Below, piece after piece: positions 59,406-64,000 of a DNA stretch of 64,000 nucleotides (the first letter of the stretch is position 1; the number at the start of each line of letters is the position of its first letter). Source of the DNA: RGIG6178 sp045118975 (GTDB lineage Bacteria > Bacillota_I > Bacilli_A > RFN20 > DUOF01); assembly GCA_045118975.1 (NCBI GenBank), contig JBGVCT010000009.1, positions 62,001 to 126,000 of the forward strand, read 5' to 3'. The notes beneath the pieces are model-generated. The model was not told the origin of the DNA and ran no database searches. It saw only the letters and a program-made list of their open reading frames with translations. The position numbers were made by a program, and so were the translations under genes.

Positions 59406-60680
59406 ATGAAATACGTATTTAGAGCACTTAAAAGAAACATTTTTGAAAAAACAAAAAAGATTGATGGAGTAGTTTACTATGAATTCCCAATAGTAGTAAG
59501 AGATCAAGAAAAGAAAGAATCAACATACCACGTTTATGTTAATAAGGCAAAGACTTACACAATGGGTGATTCTTTATATATTGTCTTAGATAGCGATAAT
59601 TTTGGTGGGCTTAACTATTTAAAAGAAGACACCACAAAAGCATTAACTGATTCAAAATTACTTAAAATTTTAACTAACGATTACATATCATATATGGTAT
59701 CAAAAGAATACACAGATAAATCATCTCATGCAATTAATAATTTAATGCCTGTTGGTATTCAAGAAAGAAACATTGATACTAATGCAACAAGAGTAGTAAA
59801 GTGGACTGACACTTGCAAAAAGATTCAAGAAACATATGGAAATGAACTTGTATGTGTAGAGCCATTTGTTACAGACTTTCTATATCCATTCCATTATTCA
59901 AAGTTTCAAGAAGGTAAATTTCCTAGAGAATATTTATCTAATATGATGATGTTTTTATTAACTATCGATCCTAACTTTGAATTTACAACAGAAAAACGAT
60001 TCGATAATGAATGCTACATCTATTACAAATTAAAAGATAGAAACTTCCCTTTCTTTAGAATGATTACAAACGAACAATTCTACGAATCATGTTTAGTAAA
60101 AGATGTTAAGAATTTCAAAAAGACACCATTCTTAAAAAGATTTAATGATCATGGTATGACTAGAGAACTTATTCAATTCATGAAAGAAGACGAAGTTTAT
60201 AGATCTACTGTAGTAGCAAAATACAAAGCGCTAAGAGATGAAATGAAACTTGAAAGTAATGATAAAGAAAGAATATTTATTCCTTCATTATCAAAAGATG
60301 CATTATTTATTCTTAAGAAAATGAAACTTGGAGAAAAATTAACAAGAAAAGAGCAAGAGTTATATAAGAAAGCATATGATGAAAGAATCGTTGCTCTATG
60401 CAATGACTTTTATGAAAAGGATTTAAAATTCTTCTTCACATATGATGAACTAGATGAAACAAATTTAACTATTACTACTGCTAGTAAAAAGTTTATAGAC
60501 ATGCCATTCACTAGCATTGAATATGACGAAACAAATAGAGTTGTTTATGCTCAATTTGAACATAGTGAAAAATTCATACCTGAAACTCCTATTTTACAAG
60601 TTATAACAAAAAAAGAACTTGATGAAATAAAAGAAGATATCTATAGATATTGGATTAGTACAAAGCACTATAAAAGATAA
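59406..60680 (+). CDS. Unknown 424-residue protein
   Basis: I do not recognise this protein. It is soluble, with a beta-rich N-terminal third (VVYYEFPIVVRDQEKKESTYH), a helical middle with many Lys, Phe and Met, and a short C-terminal beta region ending ISTKHYKR. Two features may help to place it: FFRMITNEQFYESC near residue 220 and KDALFILKKMKLGEKLTRKEQ near residue 300. The start codon is the ATG at 59406, 8 bases after GGAG; GTG and ATG codons at 59397 and 59400 are too close to that site. It is monocistronic, with a good promoter and terminator. Confidence 0.78.
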   Translation: MKYVFRALKRNIFEKTKKIDGVVYYEFPIVVRDQEKKESTYHVYVNKAKTYTMGDSLYIVLDSDNFGGLNYLKEDTTKALTDSKLLKILTNDYISYMVSKEYTDKSSHAINNLMPVGIQERNIDTNATRVVKWTDTCKKIQETYGNELVCVEPFVTDFLYPFHYSKFQEGKFPREYLSNMMMFLLTIDPNFEFTTEKRFDNECYIYYKLKDRNFPFFRMITNEQFYESCLVKDVKNFKKTPFLKRFNDHGMTRELIQFMKEDEVYRSTVVAKYKALRDEMKLESNDKERIFIPSLSKDALFILKKMKLGEKLTRKEQELYKKAYDERIVALCNDFYEKDLKFFFTYDELDETNLTITTASKKFIDMPFTSIEYDETNRVVYAQFEHSEKFIPETPILQVITKKELDEIKEDIYRYWISTKHYKR

Positions 60681-60684
60681 ATAA

Positions 60685-60713
60685 AAAAAGATGCTTATTT
60701 AGCATCTTTTTGT
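60685..60713. terminator. Bidirectional intrinsic terminator
   Basis: Stem AAAAGATGCT / AGCATCTTTT (60686-60695 with 60701-60710), five-base loop, T-rich tail; the stop of the MFS gene lies in the loop. Confidence 0.82.
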
Positions 60714-61987
60714 TTTTTATTTCTAATTGTTATAAATAATCCTGTTGCGATTGCCATTGCTATTGCAGCATATGGGAACATAATTTTATAACCAGCAGGA
60801 ACAAAGTAGAATAATAATCCTACAAATACTGGTGTAATTGTTTGAGCCAACATACTAGCTGTATAGTAATATCCAGTATATTTTCCTACACTATTTTTAT
60901 TTGCAAGTTCTACAACCATTGGATATGAGTTACAATTAATGAATGCCCATCCAATACCACACACTGCAATCAATAGTAAGAATACAATATTAATTTCTTT
61001 AAAGAATGTACATATAGTTGCTGCAACAATTATTAAACCTAGTCCTGATAAAACAGTATTCTTTCTTCCTATTTTTCCTGCCACCATACCAGCTGGAATA
61101 AAGCTTAACATTGAACAAATTGTAAGTACAATTACAACTGTTCCCCAAGACATACCACCACTTAGTGCATTACGTGCATATAAACTTCCAAATGATTCAA
61201 TAGCATTAAATCCAAAGAACCAGAAGAAAGTAGAAGCAATTAATATGTATAAATTATATTTATCATTTTTAGATAATTCCTTATCTTCAGATACGACTTC
61301 ATTAGTGTCTGCAAGTTGCTCTCCAATAGCCATTTCTTCTTTTACTTCTTCTGCTATTTTATTTTCTTTAATTTTAATAAATAAAGTAACCATAGCCATA
61401 ATCATTAATACTGATGTAAGTATAAATGGTAATACAGCGGCATGAGTAGCTGTATCAGGTTCTCCTAGAACCATTGGTAATGCTCCAGCAAATATTGCTC
61501 CTAGATAACCAACAAGATTAATAATACCATTAGCCTTACTTCTAAGTGGTTTAGGAGTAATATCTGGCATTAATGCAACTGCTGGATTTCTATACATATT
61601 CATAACTAATAGTGTTAATCCCATAGTTACAAATATTCCAACTAAACTACTATTCAAATAGAATACAGGGATAAGAGGGAAGATAATAGCTGCAAGTACA
61701 GTTCCTATAACAATGAATGGCATTCTCTTTCCATACTTAGTATTTGTTTTATCTGATAAATTACCAAATATTGGTAACATAAATAAACCAAATAGATTAT
61801 CAGCTGCCATAATAGCACCGATGATATAAGCATATTCTTCTGGAGTTCCTCCAAATTTAGCAATTAGTAAGTCCTCTAAAAATAAAGGTGCATAGTAATT
61901 ATAGACTTGCCATAGCATTAAGATAGTAAAAAAGGCAAGACCAATATACGTTGTACGTTTTACGTTAAGTTTCAATTTGTTTTCCAT
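60695..61987 (-). CDS. MFS transporter (GPH/SLC45-like sugar transporter)
   Basis: This 430-residue protein has twelve hydrophobic spans. GNLSDKTNTKYGKRMPFIVIG between spans 2 and 3 and PDITPKPLRSKANGI further on are typical of the sugar:cation-type branch (GPH/SLC45-like). A charged cytoplasmic loop (EEVKEEMAIGEQLAD onward) separates the halves. It probably imports a glycoside or sugar with H+ or Na+; the substrate is not evident. AGGAGG precedes the ATG. A palindrome lies in the promoter region. Confidence 0.85.
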   Translation of the reverse strand: MENKLKLNVKRTTYIGLAFFTILMLWQVYNYYAPLFLEDLLIAKFGGTPEEYAYIIGAIMAADNLFGLFMLPIFGNLSDKTNTKYGKRMPFIVIGTVLAAIIFPLIPVFYLNSSLVGIFVTMGLTLLVMNMYRNPAVALMPDITPKPLRSKANGIINLVGYLGAIFAGALPMVLGEPDTATHAAVLPFILTSVLMIMAMVTLFIKIKENKIAEEVKEEMAIGEQLADTNEVVSEDKELSKNDKYNLYILIASTFFWFFGFNAIESFGSLYARNALSGGMSWGTVVIVLTICSMLSFIPAGMVAGKIGRKNTVLSGLGLIIVAATICTFFKEINIVFLLLIAVCGIGWAFINCNSYPMVVELANKNSVGKYTGYYYTASMLAQTITPVFVGLLFYFVPAGYKIMFPYAAIAMAIATGLFITIRNKKQKDAK

Positions 61988-62019
61988 AAACTCAACCTCC
62001 TACATTTATGTTAACACAT

Positions 62020-62040
62020 ATGTATTTTTTTAAAATACAT
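62020..62040. promoter_or_regulatory. Palindrome in the MFS/nifJ divergent promoter region
   Basis: ATGTATTT / AAATACAT with a 5-base centre, 33 bases upstream of the MFS start. It may be an operator for either divergent gene. Confidence 0.4.
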
Positions 62041-62054
62041 TTAGGCCCTTTTTA

Positions 62055-62084
62055 TTGTTTAAGATTAAAGTTTGTAGGTATAAT
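62055..62084 (+). promoter_or_regulatory. Promoter of nifJ
   Basis: -35 TTGTTT (62055-62060), 18-base spacer, perfect -10 TATAAT (62079-62084), about 30 bases upstream of the start codon. Confidence 0.7.
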
Positions 62085-62114
62085 GGAATTATAGAAAAGA
62101 GGCGTATTTAAAAG

Positions 62115-64000
62115 ATGAGTAAAAATAAGATTATTATGTCTGTAGATGGTAATGAGGCTTGCGCCCATGGTGCTTATGCATTTAGCGAAGTTGCTGCTAT
62201 CTACCCTATAACACCTAGCTCTCCTATGGCTGAACACGTTGATGCTTGGAGTAGTAAGGGAAGAAAAAATGTATTTGGAAGCAACGTAAAGGTTGTTGAA
62301 ATGGAATCAGAGGCTGGTGCTAGTGGTGCTGTTCATGGTGCTTTACAAGGTGGAGCGCTTGCTTCAACATATACAGCTAGCCAAGGATTACTATTAATGA
62401 TTCCTAATTTATATAAAATGGTTGGTGAATTACTTCCAGGAGTATTACATGTATCTGCTAGAAGTTTAGCTACTAGAGCATTATCAATATTTGGTGATCA
62501 CCAAGACATTTATGCTGTTAGACAAACTGGTGCTTGTATGATTTGTTCTCACTCAGTTCAAGAAGCTGCTGATTTAGCACCTGTTGCTCACTTAACAGCA
62601 ATCAAGGCTGGAATTCCTGTTGTTCACTTCTTTGATGGATTTAGAACAAGTCATGAAATTCAAAAAGTTGAATTACAAGACTATGATAGTTTAAAAGCTT
62701 TACTTGATATGGATGCTGTAAAGAGATTTAAAGACAACGCTTTAAACCCTCATACAAATTCTGTAACTAGAGGTGGAGCAGAAAATGATGATATTTATTT
62801 CCAAGCAAGAGAAGCACAAAATAAACATTTAGATAATGTTGGTGTTGTTGCTAGTGAATATTTCAAAAAGATTTCTAAGTTAACTGGAAGAAAATATGCT
62901 CCATTTACTTATTATGGTGCAAATGATGCTACTAGAGTAATTATTGCTATGGGTAGTGTAACTCAAACAATCGAAGAAACTATCGATACACTTAATAAAA
63001 AAGGCGAAAAAGTTGGTTTAGTAAAGGTTCACTTATATAGACCTTTCTTAACAGACAAATTAGCTAGTGTTATTCCTGCAACTTGTACAAGCATTGCAGT
63101 ACTTGATAGAACAAAGGAAGCTGGAGCTACTGGCGAACCTTTATATCTAGATGTTGTTACTGCTTTATTTAAAGAAAACAAGCATTATGATGTAGTTGTT
63201 GGTGGTAGATATGGTTTATCTAGTAAGGATACTCAACCATGTCATATTAAAGCTGTTTATGACAACTTAAAGAAAAAGAAGCCATTAAATGGATTTACTG
63301 TAGGTATTGAAGATGATGTTACTCATTTATCTTTAAAAGTTAACCCTAACTTCAATGTTAAAACAGATTATATTTCATGCTTATTCTATGGATTAGGTAG
63401 TGATGGTACAGTTGGTGCTAATAAGAGTTCTATAAAGATTATTGGTGAAGCTACAAAGATGTATACTCAAGCATACTTTGCATATGACTCTAAAAAGAGT
63501 GGTGGAGCTACAAGAAGCCACTTAAGATTTGGTCCTACTCCAATTAGATCTACTTACTATATTAAAAACGCTGACTTTATTTCATGCTCTCTAGATTCTT
63601 ATATATTCAAATATAACATGCTAGATAACTTAAAAGTTGGTGGTACTTTCTTACTTAATACATCAGTAGATGAAAGTGAAATTGCTAAATATTTACCTAA
63701 TAGATTAAAGAAACAATTAGCAGATAAAAAAGCTAAGTTCTATATTATTAATGCTAGTAAGATTGCTAAAGAAGTTGGTATGGGTAGAAAAACAAATACT
63801 GTACTTCAAAGTGCGTTCTTCAAATTAAATCCTGGATTAATGCCATATACAAAAGCAAATACACTAATGAAACAATTTGCAAAAAAATCTTATGGTCATA
63901 AGGGTGATGAAATTGTTAAATGTAACTATGATGCTATAGATAGAGGTGGAGAATTTGTTCAAATTAATGTAGATCCATCATGGAGTGAATTAAAAGTTAA
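62115..64000 (+). CDS. nifJ: Pyruvate:ferredoxin (flavodoxin) oxidoreductase, N-terminal part (cut by window end)
   Basis: The reading frame is open to the window edge: 628 codons of an expected 1150-1200. It begins MSKNKIIMSVDGNEACAHGAYAF and has AAIYPITPSSPMAEHV, the N-terminal domain of single-chain PFOR, then VGVVASEYFKKISKLTGRKY and, around residue 400, the gamma-like domain (YISCLFYGLGSDGTVGANKSS). PFOR oxidises pyruvate to acetyl-CoA and CO2 and reduces ferredoxin, central to anaerobic metabolism; the iron-sulfur and thiamin domains would lie beyond the window. The start follows AAAGAGG at about 12 bases and a good promoter. Confidence 0.96.
   Translation, partial: MSKNKIIMSVDGNEACAHGAYAFSEVAAIYPITPSSPMAEHVDAWSSKGRKNVFGSNVKVVEMESEAGASGAVHGALQGGALASTYTASQGLLLMIPNLYKMVGELLPGVLHVSARSLATRALSIFGDHQDIYAVRQTGACMICSHSVQEAADLAPVAHLTAIKAGIPVVHFFDGFRTSHEIQKVELQDYDSLKALLDMDAVKRFKDNALNPHTNSVTRGGAENDDIYFQAREAQNKHLDNVGVVASEYFKKISKLTGRKYAPFTYYGANDATRVIIAMGSVTQTIEETIDTLNKKGEKVGLVKVHLYRPFLTDKLASVIPATCTSIAVLDRTKEAGATGEPLYLDVVTALFKENKHYDVVVGGRYGLSSKDTQPCHIKAVYDNLKKKKPLNGFTVGIEDDVTHLSLKVNPNFNVKTDYISCLFYGLGSDGTVGANKSSIKIIGEATKMYTQAYFAYDSKKSGGATRSHLRFGPTPIRSTYYIKNADFISCSLDSYIFKYNMLDNLKVGGTFLLNTSVDESEIAKYLPNRLKKQLADKKAKFYIINASKIAKEVGMGRKTNTVLQSAFFKLNPGLMPYTKANTLMKQFAKKSYGHKGDEIVKCNYDAIDRGGEFVQINVDPSWSELKV

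Noticed and set aside
62052..62237. Minus-strand frame of 61 codons at the start of nifJ
   Set aside because: It is antisense to the PFOR N terminus and its promoter region, with no homology.

Overview
The window is a compact, very AT-rich stretch from a low-GC Gram-positive-type bacterium, most likely an uncultured anaerobic member of the Bacillota/Mycoplasmatota side of the Bacilli. The evidence is strong AGGAGG-type ribosome binding sites, sigma-A-type promoters with 17-base spacers, U-tailed hairpin terminators between most convergent genes, a pyruvate:ferredoxin oxidoreductase, an undecaprenyl-linked capsule locus with a teichoic-acid-like glycerol-phosphate module, and no outer-membrane genes. 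TGA is a normal stop codon (645-647, 3031-3033, 16309-16311), so the code is standard. I saw no tRNA, rRNA, CRISPR array, IS element or prophage. The genus cannot be named from the sequence.

Layout. 1-4836: the end of an ADP-ribosylglycohydrolase gene; a HigBA-type toxin-antitoxin pair whose antitoxin carries an ImmA/IrrE-like peptidase domain; tandem YwaF/TMEM164-like membrane proteins; galE. 5147-21237 (all minus strand): a capsule/exopolysaccharide locus. It reads from a membrane GT2 synthase and a first polymerase-like protein into a second operon with the priming glycosyl-phosphate transferase, an Alg14/Alg13-like pair, two GT32-like, two GT2 and one GT4 transferases, a polymerase, a Wzx flippase, a CDP-glycerol glycerophosphotransferase, two HAD proteins, a nucleotidyltransferase and a TagD-like cytidylyltransferase. 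The promoter of the second operon lies inside two adjacent palindromes.

21415-36818 is rich in unknown genes: a Lys/Thr-rich DUF2188 protein, a PHP phosphoesterase, three unknown genes beside a 2174-residue surface protein, then a plus-strand run with two tandem ankyrin-like paralogues and a 923-residue protein with a Cys-Cys domain. 36834-50231 is metabolic and transport: a methionine gamma-lyase-like PLP enzyme, PnuC, an SDR, EF-P, an orphan NMT1-type lipoprotein, a heterodimeric ABC exporter preceded by a short leader peptide, a DUF1538 membrane protein with two PII-like proteins, an exonuclease and a pseudouridine synthase. 50319-61987 holds an adenosine-deaminase-like gene with two unknown followers, an intact metallophosphoesterase paired with a relative that has lost its metal ligands, a leucine-rich-repeat protein with the same C-terminal domain as the 923-residue protein, a DAACS-type symporter and an MFS transporter. 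The window ends inside nifJ.

Most noteworthy are: (1) a 25-codon leader peptide with competing hairpins in front of the ABC exporter, which looks like ribosome-mediated attenuation; (2) a shared Cys-Cys...Tyr-Ser C-terminal domain in two otherwise different cytoplasmic proteins; (3) an active/inactive metallophosphoesterase pair separated by one base; (4) the double-palindrome capsule promoter; (5) the fused DUF1538 protein with two adjacent PII-like partners. All assignments come from reading the sequence; no database search was run.
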